The translations under genes and the position numbers were made by a program. Of a DNA stretch of 64,000 nucleotides, positions 1-8,420 are shown in pieces; the stretch's first letter is position 1; every line of letters begins with the position of its first letter. Below the pieces are notes generated by a model, which saw nothing but the letters and a program-made list of their open reading frames with translations, searched no databases and was not told where the DNA came from. The stretch is from Streptococcus mitis (GTDB taxonomy: Bacteria > Bacillota > Bacilli > Lactobacillales > Streptococcaceae): NCBI RefSeq assembly GCF_016658865.1, contig NZ_CP067992.1, forward strand, positions 701,001 to 765,000, given 5' to 3'.

Positions 1-1
1 A

Positions 2-490
2 GCTATGGATAAGACCTTGACTCCACACTATAGTGCAATTAAGTCTAAAAACTTGACAGTTAATGAATTGCTAACCATTGCTTCTCTTGTTGAAAAAGAA
101 GGTGCTAAGACTGAAGATCGTAAGTTGATTGCAGGTGTTTTCTACAATCGCTTGAACCTTGGTATGCCACTTCAAAGCAATATTGCAATCTTGTATGCCC
201 AAGGCAAACTCGGTCAAAATATTAGCCTAGCAGACGATGCTGGAATTGACACATCGATTAATTCACCATACAATGTTTATACAAAACCTGGTTTGATGCC
301 TGGTCCAGTAGATAGTCCAAGTCAGGACGCGATTGAAGCAAGTATCAACCAAACTAAGAGTGAGAACCTCTACTTTGTAGCCAATGTTACAGATGGTAAA
401 GTCTATTACGCAGTTACTCAGGAAGAACATGATCGCAATGTAGCTGAGCACGTTAATAGTAAACTTACTCAAAATAGTAGTTCAAACTAA
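2..490 (+). CDS. mltG: Endolytic murein transglycosylase MltG, C-terminal part (gene runs in from the left edge)
   Basis: Carboxy-terminal ~160 residues of an MltG/YceG endolytic transglycosylase, a membrane-anchored enzyme that cleaves nascent glycan strands near the cell-wall synthesis machinery. The segment LASLVEKEG holds the conserved catalytic glutamate, and later conserved family motifs include GVFYNRL, LQSN (usually LQSD), SPYNVY and GLMPGPVDSP. The reading frame is open to the first base of the window, so the Met at position 5 is internal and not the start. greA follows 60 bases after the stop, the arrangement I remember from pneumococcus. The N-terminal cytoplasmic and transmembrane parts lie outside the window. 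Confidence 0.93.
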   Translation, partial: AMDKTLTPHYSAIKSKNLTVNELLTIASLVEKEGAKTEDRKLIAGVFYNRLNLGMPLQSNIAILYAQGKLGQNISLADDAGIDTSINSPYNVYTKPGLMPGPVDSPSQDAIEASINQTKSENLYFVANVTDGKVYYAVTQEEHDRNVAEHVNSKLTQNSSSN

Positions 491-550
491 GACTACAAAC
501 TTGAGAATCTCAGATAGAGATTCAATACTATCGAAAGAAAGTTGAGAAAT

Positions 551-1033
551 ATGGCAGAAAAAACATATCCTATGACCCTTGAGGAAAAGGAAAAACTTGA
601 AAAAGAATTAGAAGAATTGAAATTGGTCCGCCGACCAGAAGTGGTAGAACGCATTAAGATTGCCCGTTCATACGGTGACCTTTCAGAAAACAGTGAGTAT
701 GAAGCAGCTAAGGATGAACAAGCCTTTGTCGAAGGACAAATCTCTAGCTTGGAAACAAAAATCCGTTATGCTGAAATCGTCAATAGCGACTCAGTTGCCC
801 AAGACGAAGTAGCGATTGGTAAAACAGTTACTATCCAAGAAATTGGTGAGGACGAAGAAGAAGTTTATATTATCGTAGGTTCAGCTGGTGCGGATGCCTT
901 TGCAGGTAAGGTTTCAAATGAAAGCCCGATTGGACAAGCCTTGATTGGCAAGAAAACAGGTGATACAGCAACCATTGAAACACCTGTTGGTAGCTATGAT
1001 GTAAAAATCTTGAAGGTTGAAAAAACAGCCTAA
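551..1033 (+). CDS. greA: Transcription elongation factor GreA
   Basis: 160 residues, the usual GreA length. GreA enters the RNA polymerase secondary channel and stimulates cleavage of backtracked transcripts. The N-terminal coiled coil is rich in Glu/Lys and contains the acidic tip region [17 protein letters not shown]; the C-terminal FKBP-like domain ends the protein ([14 protein letters not shown]). I start at the ATG at 551 ([13 protein letters not shown]) rather than the in-frame codon at 542, because this fits the family N-terminus. The Shine-Dalgarno is weak. It probably shares transcription with mltG and ends at a strong hairpin just downstream. Confidence 0.95.
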   Translation: MAEKTYPMTLEEKEKLEKELEELKLVRRPEVVERIKIARSYGDLSENSEYEAAKDEQAFVEGQISSLETKIRYAEIVNSDSVAQDEVAIGKTVTIQEIGEDEEEVYIIVGSAGADAFAGKVSNESPIGQALIGKKTGDTATIETPVGSYDVKILKVEKTA

Positions 1034-1040
1034 GAGCAGA

Positions 1041-1085
1041 AAAAAGGAGTGGGGAGGCAATGCGCTTCACTCACTCCTTTTTCCA
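1041..1085 (+). terminator. Rho-independent terminator after greA
   Basis: Perfect 11-bp stem: AAAAAGGAGTG (1041-1051) pairs with CACTCCTTTTT (1072-1082), with a T-rich 3' side. It separates greA from the amino-acid permease. Confidence 0.85.
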
Positions 1086-1108
1086 TTTTAAATTGAATTG
1101 GAGACGAT

Positions 1109-2473
1109 ATGAGTTCAAAGAAGAAAAAAAATAAGATGGAGCGTGGTCTGACCAATCGTCATGTGCAGGTTATGGCCATTGCAGGAACAATCGGAACAGG
1201 ACTCTTTTTGGGAGCAGGTCGCTCTATCAGCCTAACAGGTCCTTCTATTGTACTGATTTATATGATTACTGGGGCTTTCATGTTCCTCATGATGCGTGCG
1301 GTTGGGGAAATGCTCTACCAAGACCCTGAGCAACATACCTTTATCAACTTTATCACGCGCCATTTAGGCAAGGGCTGGGGTTATTTCTCGGTTTGGTCTT
1401 ACTGGCTATCCGTTGTCTTTATCGGTATGGCGGAAATCACAGCCATCTCTCACTATGTTCAGTTTTGGTTCCCTAGCTGGCCAAGTTGGATGATTGAGAT
1501 TGGATTTTTGACCATTCTAGCCTTGGTTAATCTGATTGCGGTTAAGCTCTTTGGAGAAGTTGAGTTTTGGTTTGCGATGGTCAAGATTGTGGCTATTTTA
1601 GCCATGATTGCCACAGGAGTCTTTATGGTCTTGACAGGCTTTAAGACACCTCATGGCGTAGCAAGTTTGGCCAATATTACTGATAATTTCTCTCTCTTCC
1701 CAAATGGTGGAGTGAACTTTGTCATGGCCTTCCAGATGGTGTTCTTTGCCTACCTCATGATTGAGTTTATCGGGGTCACAACTTCTGAAACCAAAAATCC
1801 ACGTCAGGTCTTGCCAAAAGCCGTTAAGGAAATTCCTTTGCGTATCGTCTTTTTCTATGGTGGAGCTCTCTTAGCCATTATGTCCATTATTCCTTGGCGT
1901 GAACTTGCATCCGCTGATTCACCTTTTGTTACTGTATTTGAATTGGCCGGTATCAAGTGGGCGGCAGCCTTGATTAATTTCGTCGTTTTGACCTCAGCAG
2001 CATCTGCTCTTAACTCAACTCTTTATTCAACAGGACGTCATTTGTACCAGATTGCCCATGATTCGCCAAATCCATTCCTAAAAGCAATCAAGGCAGATAC
2101 CCTTTCTCGCCATAATGTGCCACAAAATGCTATCATAGCTTCAGCAATCTTGATTGCCCTAGCGGCCTTTATCAATGTCTTGCCTGGAGTTTCGGATGCA
2201 TTTGCTTTGATTACGGCATCATCATCAGGTGTTTATATCGCCATTTATATCTTGATTATGGTGGCTCACCTCAAGTATCGCAAATCACCAGACTTTATGG
2301 CGGATGGCTATCTCATGCCCCATTATCGTTTCCTAAATCCTTTAACCATGCTCTTCTTTGCCTTTGTCTTTGTGACTCTCTTTTTACAAGAGTCTACATT
2401 TGTAGGAGCAATTGGTTCAGCTATCTGGATTATCGGTTTTGGTATTTATAGCCAGTGGAAATTTAGAAAATAG
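1109..2473 (+). CDS. APC-superfamily amino-acid permease
   Basis: 454-residue polytopic membrane protein of the amino acid/polyamine/organocation superfamily, about 12 helices. The N-terminal block GLTNRHVQVMAIAGTIGTGLF is the family signature (unwound helix 1, substrate binding), followed by GAGRSISLTGPS and, later, EFIGVTTSETKNPRQVLPKA, typical of the AAT subfamily (D-serine/D-alanine/glycine, aromatic, GABA and lysine permeases). Substrate cannot be decided from sequence; the resemblance to CycA/AapA-type permeases suggests small neutral amino acids. It stands alone between two terminators, with a GGAG ribosome site ahead of the ATG. Confidence 0.87.
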   Translation: MSSKKKKNKMERGLTNRHVQVMAIAGTIGTGLFLGAGRSISLTGPSIVLIYMITGAFMFLMMRAVGEMLYQDPEQHTFINFITRHLGKGWGYFSVWSYWLSVVFIGMAEITAISHYVQFWFPSWPSWMIEIGFLTILALVNLIAVKLFGEVEFWFAMVKIVAILAMIATGVFMVLTGFKTPHGVASLANITDNFSLFPNGGVNFVMAFQMVFFAYLMIEFIGVTTSETKNPRQVLPKAVKEIPLRIVFFYGGALLAIMSIIPWRELASADSPFVTVFELAGIKWAAALINFVVLTSAASALNSTLYSTGRHLYQIAHDSPNPFLKAIKADTLSRHNVPQNAIIASAILIALAAFINVLPGVSDAFALITASSSGVYIAIYILIMVAHLKYRKSPDFMADGYLMPHYRFLNPLTMLFFAFVFVTLFLQESTFVGAIGSAIWIIGFGIYSQWKFRK

Positions 2474-2479
2474 ATTTGA

Positions 2480-2509
2480 AACTCATCAACTTAGGTTGGT
2501 GGGTTTTTG
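2480..2509 (+). terminator. Terminator after the permease
   Basis: AACTCATCAAC (2480-2490) pairs with GTTGGTGGGTT (2495-2505, one or two G-T pairs) across a 4-base loop and runs into T5. Confidence 0.8.
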
Positions 2510-2514
2510 CTAGT

Positions 2515-2543
2515 TTGACAGTCCATTGAAATAAGACTATAAT
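2515..2543 (+). promoter_or_regulatory. Sigma-A promoter of the GNAT gene
   Basis: TTGACA (2515-2520), 17-base spacer, TATAAT (2538-2543): consensus hexamers at ideal spacing, 30 bases before the start codon of the next gene. Confidence 0.88.
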
Positions 2544-2573
2544 CAAGCTGTATCAGTTTTCGAGGAGGTTTAG

Positions 2574-2984
2574 ATGTACTTTAGATTGGAAAATGAGAAA
2601 TCCCAGAAAGCACAAGAAATTGGGAATTTGATTCGTGCTTATAACCGTTCCAAAAGAGAAGAGGCTGAAAGTGTGCCACTTAATCTTTATGTAGAAGATG
2701 AAGACGGCAATCTTATGGCTGGCTTGGTTGCTGAGACTTTCGGAAATTGGTTGGAAATCGAGTATTTGTTTGTAAAAGAGGAACAGCGAGGGCAAGGAAT
2801 CGGTTCAAAACTATTGCAACAGGCAGAAAGTGAAGCCAAGAATCGAAACTGTCGTTTTGCATTTGTCAATACTTACCAGTTTCAGGCACCAGACTTTTAT
2901 CTAAGCCATGGCTACAAGGAAGTTTTTACCTTGCAAGACTATCCCTACACAGGACAAAGATTTTATTACCAAAAGAATTTGTAA
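2574..2984 (+). CDS. GNAT-family N-acetyltransferase
   Basis: 136-residue acetyl-CoA-dependent acetyltransferase. The acetyl-CoA binding motif A is visible as VKEEQRGQGIGSKLLQQAE (R/QxxGxG/A type), followed by the C-terminal strand region FYLSHGYKEV. A GGAGG ribosome site lies just before the ATG, and the gene has its own consensus promoter. The substrate is unknown. A decayed HAD phosphatase frame begins immediately after the stop, so the gene may once have been followed by a second member of an operon. Confidence 0.85.
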   Translation: MYFRLENEKSQKAQEIGNLIRAYNRSKREEAESVPLNLYVEDEDGNLMAGLVAETFGNWLEIEYLFVKEEQRGQGIGSKLLQQAESEAKNRNCRFAFVNTYQFQAPDFYLSHGYKEVFTLQDYPYTGQRFYYQKNL

Positions 2985-3176
2985 GTAGAAGATGAAAGCA
3001 TAAGGCAAAGAGGGGAGCTTGACATAAGTCTCGATAAATACCAGTTAAATCCTACAAATTGTGTCTTTCTAGGCGATATGGAGGACAATATAATCGCAGC
3101 TGAGAAGGTGGGCATCAAGGCTTATCAGGTTAAGAAAAGAAATGATGTCGTCGAAATTTTGAAATCATATATTTAG
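2985..3176 (+). pseudogene. Remnant of a HAD-family phosphatase (C-terminal end only)
   Basis: An open frame without a start codon follows the GNAT stop and ends at 3176. From about 3060 it reads CVFLGDMEDNIIAAEKVGIK, which is the conserved motif III/IV region (GD...DN, then A..AG) of HAD-IA hydrolases such as phosphoglycolate phosphatases, and continues to YQVKKRNDVVEILKSYI before the stop. The catalytic DxD N-terminus is absent, so only the last ~60 codons survive. This is a deletion scar rather than a gene. Confidence 0.75.
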
Positions 3177-3183
3177 ATTCAAC

Positions 3184-3217
3184 ACTCTCTATTTTTTATG
3201 GTAGAGAGTTTTTTTTG
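3184..3217 (+). terminator. Terminator after the HAD remnant
   Basis: ACTCTCTA (3184-3191) pairs with TAGAGAGT (3202-3209), followed by a run of eight T. It is probably the original terminator of the vanished HAD gene. Confidence 0.8.
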
Positions 3218-3249
3218 TTAATAAAATTTTACAAAATGACATTTATATA

Positions 3250-3277
3250 TTGCATTAGGTTAGATATATGATATAAT
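3250..3277 (+). promoter_or_regulatory. Promoter of the orphan ABC transporter operon
   Basis: TTGCAT (3250-3255), 16-base spacer, extended -10 TGATATAAT ending at 3277. An AT-rich leader of about 75 bases leads to TGGAGGAA and the ATG at 3357. Confidence 0.75.
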
Positions 3278-3356
3278 AATGTTGAAAAGAGGCGCAACTT
3301 TTTAAAATTAATGAGAATCAAAGAGAAAACCAAGAATATTAATGGAGGAATAAAAA

Positions 3357-4202
3357 ATGGAAGTTATAAATGTAAGTAAGCATTATGGTCATTCAACCAT
3401 TCTCAAAGATATAAATTTCGCACTTAATAAGGGTGAAATTGTTGGTCTAGTAGGGAGAAACGGAGTTGGTAAGAGTACATTGATGAAAATTATTGTTCAG
3501 AATAATCAACCGACTGCAGGGAATATTATAAGTAGTGATAATGTTGGGTATTTAATCGAAGAACCAAAGTTATTTTTATCTAAAACAGGTTTAGAGAATT
3601 TAAAATATTTGTCAAATTTATATGGTGTTGACTACAATCAAGAAAGATTTGGGAGTTTGATTCAAGAGTTAGATTTGACTCAGTCTATTAATAAAAAAGT
3701 AAAGACCTATTCTTTGGGTACAAAACAAAAATTAGCTTTGCTTCTAACTCTCGTTACGGAACCTGATATATTGATTTTAGATGAACCGACTAATGGTTTA
3801 GATATTGAATCATCACAAATAGTTTTAGCGGTTCTAAAAAACTTAGCTTTACATGAAAATGTGGGAATTTTAATATCGAGTCATAAATTAGAAGATATTG
3901 AAGAAATTTGTGAAAGGGTTCTTTTCTTGGAGAACGGGCTTTTGACATTTCAAAAAGTAGGAAAAGATAGTCATAATTGCTTGTTTGAGATAGCTTTTTC
4001 ATCAGCTACAGATAGAGACATTTTCATTACCAAACAAGAATTTGGGGATATTGTTCAGGAAGAGGGACTGAGAATTACTATGTCTGGGAATATTCAAAGT
4101 AGTGAGCTTTTTAAATTTTTTAACGAAAACTCTATTAAAGTAGTTGATTTTGAAACTAAAAAAGAGACGCTTAAAGATATTTATCTAAATCGTTCAAAAT
4201 AA
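3357..4202 (+). CDS. ABC transporter ATP-binding protein, antibiotic/bacteriocin-immunity type
   Basis: 281-residue ABC ATPase. Walker A GRNGVGKST, a degenerate signature motif SLGTKQKLAL (in place of LSGGQ), Walker B ILILDEPTNGLD and the switch His region (ISSHKLEDIEE) are all present. The SLGTKQK form is typical of the single-nucleotide-domain exporters that include lantibiotic self-protection and bacitracin-type transporters. The gene is strikingly AT-rich beside greA and pncB, suggesting acquisition from elsewhere. It is followed after 15 bases by its membrane partner. No precursor peptide, processing protease or two-component system is adjacent, so it may act as an orphan immunity or detoxification pump. 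Confidence 0.85.
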   Translation: MEVINVSKHYGHSTILKDINFALNKGEIVGLVGRNGVGKSTLMKIIVQNNQPTAGNIISSDNVGYLIEEPKLFLSKTGLENLKYLSNLYGVDYNQERFGSLIQELDLTQSINKKVKTYSLGTKQKLALLLTLVTEPDILILDEPTNGLDIESSQIVLAVLKNLALHENVGILISSHKLEDIEEICERVLFLENGLLTFQKVGKDSHNCLFEIAFSSATDRDIFITKQEFGDIVQEEGLRITMSGNIQSSELFKFFNENSIKVVDFETKKETLKDIYLNRSK

Positions 4203-4217
4203 AGGAAGGTTATAAGC

Positions 4218-4946
4218 ATGAAATTAAATAAATTAAATTTTCTTAAGGAAAATATAAGAGATTTATATTCATCAGGCGTAATATATCTTGGATTGTTTAT
4301 CTCGTTTATACCGCCGATACTGGTTACATTCTTTATTCTAAAGAGTCAAGGGACATCACTTGGTATTAAGCATATTTCAAATTTTTATGCTATGCTCGGT
4401 ATGTTAATGGCTGTTATACATGCTAACCGAATTATTAGTAGGGATTTTTCCCACAATGCTATAAGTTTATTTTATAATCAACAGAAAAATCGGATGATTT
4501 ACGTTTTGTCCAATTTTCTATATGCCATCTCAGTTTCCATTATTTATGCTTTGAATGGCATTGTATTACTAGTCATCGTAAGTAAATTGGGTGTTCCAGG
4601 TGATTTAGGATTAGATTTTATAGTAGCCATTGTAGTCAATACAATTTTGTTAGTTCTATTTTATTTTCTATTATCTTACACTTTCTATTTATACAAATTG
4701 AAAAGTGGCTTGGTATTTGGTATTTTAGTAGCTTTACTACTATTTATCCCTAATATATTAAATACGATTATGATGAACACTAGTAATGATTTGTTTATCA
4801 AAGCAATTGAACTTCTTCCTTTTTATTCCTTACCTGTATTTGTTGCTTCAAATACGATGTCTATTAGTCAGTATCTTGTGGTAATCACTACAATCATTTT
4901 ATTATATTTTTTCACTCTTAAGAAAAGCAAGGAGTATTCATTTTAG
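4218..4946 (+). CDS. ABC-2 type permease partner of the upstream ATPase
   Basis: 242-residue integral membrane protein with about six hydrophobic helices, the size and layout of ABC-2 type permeases of peptide-immunity transporters (NukE/LctE-like, or phenol-soluble-modulin exporter subunits). The first helix follows a short cytoplasmic stretch (residues 1-20), and a loop with NRIISRDFSHNAISLF lies between helices 2 and 3. It has AAGGAAGG ahead of its ATG and almost certainly shares the ATPase transcript. Base composition is as AT-rich as that of the ATPase. Specificity cannot be read from sequence. Confidence 0.8.
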   Translation: MKLNKLNFLKENIRDLYSSGVIYLGLFISFIPPILVTFFILKSQGTSLGIKHISNFYAMLGMLMAVIHANRIISRDFSHNAISLFYNQQKNRMIYVLSNFLYAISVSIIYALNGIVLLVIVSKLGVPGDLGLDFIVAIVVNTILLVLFYFLLSYTFYLYKLKSGLVFGILVALLLFIPNILNTIMMNTSNDLFIKAIELLPFYSLPVFVASNTMSISQYLVVITTIILLYFFTLKKSKEYSF

Positions 4947-5079
4947 TTTCGTTTAGTATTATTTTGCAGACTTAAAATCTAGTAAAAAAATCAGTCATCT
5001 TGCTATGCCCCTGCTCTTGCAGTGTACACGTTTTTGTCTTATGCTAGACTCATTTCCAAAAGCATTATATAATAGTGAT

Positions 5080-5175
5080 ATGAAAGCAACTAAACAAGAA
5101 ATACAAGAAATACAAGCAATTAAAACTTGTTTAAAAGATCCTACTAAAGCTAATACTAAACAAAAAATCAAATAG
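5080..5175 (+). CDS. Possible 31-residue basic peptide, unknown
   Basis: Frame of 31 codons beginning MKATKQEIQEIQAIKTC and ending in KQKIK, very rich in Lys, Gln and Ile. A good promoter precedes it: TAGACT (5045-5050), 17 bases, TATAAT (5068-5073), with the ATG only seven bases after the -10 box, so translation would be leaderless. There is no Shine-Dalgarno. It may be a real small protein or the head of a lost gene; the promoter is the better supported part. Confidence 0.3.
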   Translation: MKATKQEIQEIQAIKTCLKDPTKANTKQKIK

Positions 5176-5233
5176 CAAGCTAGGGAGTTTATTTCAAACA
5201 ATCCAACATACTGATTTTAGGCTGAAGATAATA

Positions 5234-5261
5234 TTGGAGTGCTAATTAATGAGGTTATAAT
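5234..5261 (+). promoter_or_regulatory. Promoter of the HTH/membrane protein pair
   Basis: TTGGAG (5234-5239), 16-base spacer, TATAAT (5256-5261), with a short palindrome AGCTGACAGCT immediately downstream that may bind the HTH product itself. Confidence 0.6.
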
Positions 5262-5335
5262 AAATAGCTGACAGCTTGTAATAGTTTTGGATTTTTTAAG
5301 AGCAGATGAGTATTAAAACTATAAGGAGGATGCAG

Positions 5336-5545
5336 GTGGCTAAAAATTTAAAATTAAAATTAGCTCGTGTGGAGCTTGATTTAACACAAGGTCAACTGGC
5401 AGAGGCTGTTGGGGTAACGCGTCAGACTATTGGTTTGATAGAGGCGGGAAAATACAATCCCAGTCTCTCGCTCTGCCAGTCCATTTGCAGATGTTTAGGG
5501 AAAACACTAGACCAACTATTTTGGGAGGAAGAAGATGATAACTAA
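5336..5545 (+). CDS. Small Cro/CI-type (XRE) HTH regulator
   Basis: 69-residue one-domain transcription regulator. The helix-turn-helix is clear: LTQGQLAEAVGVTRQTIGLI followed by EAGKYNPSLSLC, the pattern of YozG/Xre-like proteins. I place the start at the GTG at 5336 because AAGGAGG (5323-5329) stands six bases before it; the upstream in-frame ATG at 5306 has no ribosome site. The next gene, a membrane protein, overlaps its end by 11 bases, so the two are translated together. Such HTH/membrane pairs often sense an envelope signal, but no target is evident here. Confidence 0.85.
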   Translation: MAKNLKLKLARVELDLTQGQLAEAVGVTRQTIGLIEAGKYNPSLSLCQSICRCLGKTLDQLFWEEEDDN

Positions 5546-6023
5546 ATTCATTCATTATCAATTACTTGACGAAAGAGAAGAACAACTAATCAATAAAGCT
5601 GGGGCGGAATCCTTTTCCCTCTTTATTGGGCTGGTGCTTCTAAGCTATTTGGTGGCTGTATTGGCTCCATCTCTTTTTAATCCGAATTTTCTAGTCTATA
5701 CTCTGATAGTAGGAATTTTCTTCTTTTTCAATCGTGCCCGTTATCTGGGAGTGACCTACTATAGTCGTTTTCATTTTACGATTTTGGGTTGTTTTTTCCT
5801 AACCTTGGCTATTACGGCTCTTTTGATGTTACAGAATTATCAATTCAACATAGAAATTTATCAGCACAATCCTTTGAACGTTAAATACCTGTCTGCTTGG
5901 GCTATTACTTATATCATTTACCTTCCCTGGGTCTTTATTGGCAATCTTGGTCTTAAGAGCTATGGTGAATGGGCTCAGAAAAAGTTTGAACAAGATATGG
6001 ATGAACTGGAGAGTGGAGAATAG
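5535..6023 (+). CDS. Four-helix membrane protein of the HTH pair, unknown function
   Basis: 162 residues with about four hydrophobic segments (residues ~27-45, 52-66, 82-100 and 125-146) and charged ends. The start overlaps the HTH gene, with GGAGGAAG as ribosome site inside that gene. I do not recognise a named family; proteins of this layout commonly accompany small Xre regulators in Firmicutes. Base composition is ordinary for the host. Function unknown; anti-regulator or membrane sensor is only an inference from the pairing. Confidence 0.7.
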   Translation: MITKFIHYQLLDEREEQLINKAGAESFSLFIGLVLLSYLVAVLAPSLFNPNFLVYTLIVGIFFFFNRARYLGVTYYSRFHFTILGCFFLTLAITALLMLQNYQFNIEIYQHNPLNVKYLSAWAITYIIYLPWVFIGNLGLKSYGEWAQKKFEQDMDELESGE

Positions 6024-6055
6024 CTTGTTACTCTTTTCGCAATCCAGCTAAAATG

Positions 6056-6113
6056 TGATATAATAGTACTAATTTATTGGGATACATGAAAGTTTTTGAA
6101 AATTTTCATGTAT
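6056..6113 (+). promoter_or_regulatory. pncB promoter and leader inverted repeat
   Basis: Extended -10 TGATATAAT (6056-6064) with a poor -35. The leader contains a perfect inverted repeat, ATACATGAAA (6082-6091) and TTTCATGTAT (6104-6113), with a 12-base loop. There is no T-run after it, so it is not a standard terminator; it could be an operator or an mRNA hairpin controlling NAD salvage. Confidence 0.55.
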
Positions 6114-6138
6114 TTCTAGCTAAGGAAGTAGGAAAAGT

Positions 6139-7599
6139 ATGTATCCAGATGATAGTTTGACATTGCACACGGACTTGTACCAGATTAACATGATGCAGGT
6201 TTACTTTGACCAAGGGATTCACAATAAAAAGGCGGTCTTTGAGGTTTATTTCCGCCAACAGCCTTTTAAGAATGGCTATGCGGTTTTTGCTGGTTTGGAA
6301 AGAATTGTGAACTATCTTGAAGATTTGCGTTTTTCAGATAGTGATATTGCCTATTTGGAGTCGCTTGGCTATCATGGGGAATTCTTGGACTATCTTCGCA
6401 ATTTCAAGTTGGAGTTGACCGTTCGTTCTGCCCAAGAAGGGGATTTGGTTTTTGCTAATGAACCGATTGTGCAGGTGGAAGGCCCTCTAGCCCAATGTCA
6501 GTTGGTTGAAACGGCCCTTTTGAACATCGTCAACTACCAGACCTTGGTGGCGACTAAGGCAGCTCGTATTCGTTCGGTTATCGAAGATGAACCCTTGATG
6601 GAGTTTGGGACACGTCGGGCTCAAGAAATGGATGCGGCTATCTGGGGAACACGCGCAGCGGTGATTGGTGGTGCCAATGGAACCAGCAATGTGCGTGCTG
6701 GTAAACTCTTTGACATTCCTGTCTTGGGGACCCATGCCCATGCCTTGGTACAGGTTTATGGTAATGACTATGAGGCCTTCAAGGCTTACGCTGCGACCCA
6801 TAAAAATTGCGTCTTTCTTGTGGATACTTATGACACCCTTCGCATCGGTGTGCCAGCTGCCATTCAGGTGGCGCGTGAGTTGGGTGACCAGATTAACTTT
6901 ATGGGTGTGCGGATTGACTCTGGGGATATTGCTTACATTTCCAAGAAAGTTCGTCAGCAACTGGACGAGGCTGGATTTACAGAGGCTAAGATTTATGCTT
7001 CAAATGACCTAGATGAAAATACTATCCTCAACCTCAAGATGCAAAAGGCTAAGATTGATGTCTGGGGTGTGGGAACTAAGCTGATTACAGCCTATGACCA
7101 GCCAGCGCTTGGGGCAGTTTATAAGATTGTGGCCATCGAAGATGAAAATGGTCAGATGCGCAACACCATCAAGCTGTCTAATAATGCGGAAAAAGTGTCT
7201 ACGCCAGGTAAGAAGCAGGTGTGGCGCATTACTAGTCGTGAAAAAGGTAAGTCAGAGGGTGACTACATCACCTATGATGGTGTGGATGTGAGCGACATGA
7301 CAGAAATCAAGATGTTCCATCCGACTTATACCTACATCAAGAAGACTGTTCGTAATTTTGATGCTGTTCCTCTCTTGGTGGATATTTTCAAGGACGGGCA
7401 ATTGATTTACAACCTGCCTAGCTTGACTGAGATTCAGGCTTATGCCCGTAAGGAATTTGACAAGTTGTGGGATGAGTACAAGCGCGTGCTCAATCCTCAG
7501 CACTATCCAGTAGATTTGGCGCGTGATGTATGGCAAGACAAGATGGACTTGATTGACAAGATGCGCAAGGAAGCACTCGGTGAAGGAGAAGAAGAATGA
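6139..7599 (+). CDS. pncB: Nicotinate phosphoribosyltransferase
   Basis: 486-residue cytoplasmic enzyme converting nicotinate, PRPP and ATP to nicotinate mononucleotide, the first step of Preiss-Handler NAD salvage. Family features: [13 protein letters not shown] near the N-terminus, [46 protein letters not shown] and [20 protein letters not shown], which form the type II PRTase barrel and phosphate-binding sites. Full length. The nadE start codon overlaps its stop (ATGA), so the first and last steps of the salvage route are coupled. Many streptococci cannot make NAD de novo and depend on this route. Confidence 0.96.
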   Translation: MYPDDSLTLHTDLYQINMMQVYFDQGIHNKKAVFEVYFRQQPFKNGYAVFAGLERIVNYLEDLRFSDSDIAYLESLGYHGEFLDYLRNFKLELTVRSAQEGDLVFANEPIVQVEGPLAQCQLVETALLNIVNYQTLVATKAARIRSVIEDEPLMEFGTRRAQEMDAAIWGTRAAVIGGANGTSNVRAGKLFDIPVLGTHAHALVQVYGNDYEAFKAYAATHKNCVFLVDTYDTLRIGVPAAIQVARELGDQINFMGVRIDSGDIAYISKKVRQQLDEAGFTEAKIYASNDLDENTILNLKMQKAKIDVWGVGTKLITAYDQPALGAVYKIVAIEDENGQMRNTIKLSNNAEKVSTPGKKQVWRITSREKGKSEGDYITYDGVDVSDMTEIKMFHPTYTYIKKTVRNFDAVPLLVDIFKDGQLIYNLPSLTEIQAYARKEFDKLWDEYKRVLNPQHYPVDLARDVWQDKMDLIDKMRKEALGEGEEE

Positions 7600-8420
7600 G
7601 TTTGCAAGAAACGATTATCCAAGAACTGGGCGTGAAACCAGTGATTGATGCCCAAGAAGAAATCCGTCGTTCTATTGATTTCTTAAAGAGATACCTGAAA
7701 AAACATCCCTTCCTAAAAACCTTTGTATTAGGGATTTCTGGAGGTCAGGACTCAACCTTGGCAGGTCGCTTGGCTCAATTAGCTATGGAAGAACTGCGAG
7801 CAGAAACGGGAGATGATAACTACAAATTTATCGCTGTCCGCCTGCCATACGGAGTGCAAGCTGATGAAGCAGATGCTCAAAAAGCTCTAGCCTTTATCCA
7901 GCCAGATGTCAGCTTAGTGGTTAATATCAAGGAATCAGCCGACGCTATGACGGCAGCAGTTGAAGCGACAGGAAGCTCTGTTTCAGACTTCAATAAGGGA
8001 AATATCAAGGCACGTTGCCGTATGATTGCCCAATATGCCCTTGCTGGTGCCCATAGCGGAGCGGTCATTGGGACAGACCATGCTGCGGAAAATATCACAG
8101 GTTTCTTTACCAAGTTTGGCGACGGTGGTGCAGATATTTTACCCCTTTTCCGTCTCAATAAACGACAAGGAAAGCAACTTTTGAAGGAACTTGGTGCAGA
8201 CCCAGCCCTTTATGAAAAAATCCCAACAGCAGACCTAGAAGAAGACAAACCAGGCCTAGCTGATGAAGTTGCACTTGGAGTCACTTACAATGAAATTGAT
8301 GACTACCTGGAAGGCAAAACAATCAGCCCAGAAGCCCAAATGACTATTGAAAACTGGTGGCACAAAGGCCAGCACAAACGCCACCTACCAATCACCGTAT
8401 TTGATGACTTTTGGGAGTAA
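7596..8420 (+). CDS. nadE: NH3-dependent NAD synthetase
   Basis: 274 residues, the ammonia-dependent form with no nitrilase domain. It adenylates and amidates nicotinate adenine dinucleotide to NAD. The PP-loop SGGQDS (in [13 protein letters not shown]) binds ATP pyrophosphate; [20 protein letters not shown] and [17 protein letters not shown] are the conserved C-terminal family motifs. Overlaps pncB by four bases. The middle enzyme, NadD, is not in this window. Transcription probably ends at the first hairpin directly after the stop. Confidence 0.96.
   Translation: MSLQETIIQELGVKPVIDAQEEIRRSIDFLKRYLKKHPFLKTFVLGISGGQDSTLAGRLAQLAMEELRAETGDDNYKFIAVRLPYGVQADEADAQKALAFIQPDVSLVVNIKESADAMTAAVEATGSSVSDFNKGNIKARCRMIAQYALAGAHSGAVIGTDHAAENITGFFTKFGDGGADILPLFRLNKRQGKQLLKELGADPALYEKIPTADLEEDKPGLADEVALGVTYNEIDDYLEGKTISPEAQMTIENWWHKGQHKRHLPITVFDDFWE

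Larger units (their letters stand above)
4947..5335. other. Intergenic region between the ABC transporter and the HTH gene
   Basis: About 390 bases without a large gene. It holds a plausible promoter plus 31-codon frame (5045-5175), a promoter for the following HTH gene (5234-5261) and a short inverted repeat AGCTG-A-CAGCT (5266-5276) just after that promoter, which could be an operator. No clear terminator for the ABC operon was found. Confidence 0.6.

Noticed and set aside
4995..5201. 68-codon minus-strand frame in the intergenic region after the ABC permease
   Set aside because: Hydrophobic translation but no Shine-Dalgarno or promoter on that strand, and it overlaps the better supported plus-strand promoter.
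6487..6960. 157-codon minus-strand frame opposite pncB
   Set aside because: Antisense shadow of strongly conserved pncB coding sequence; no supporting signals.
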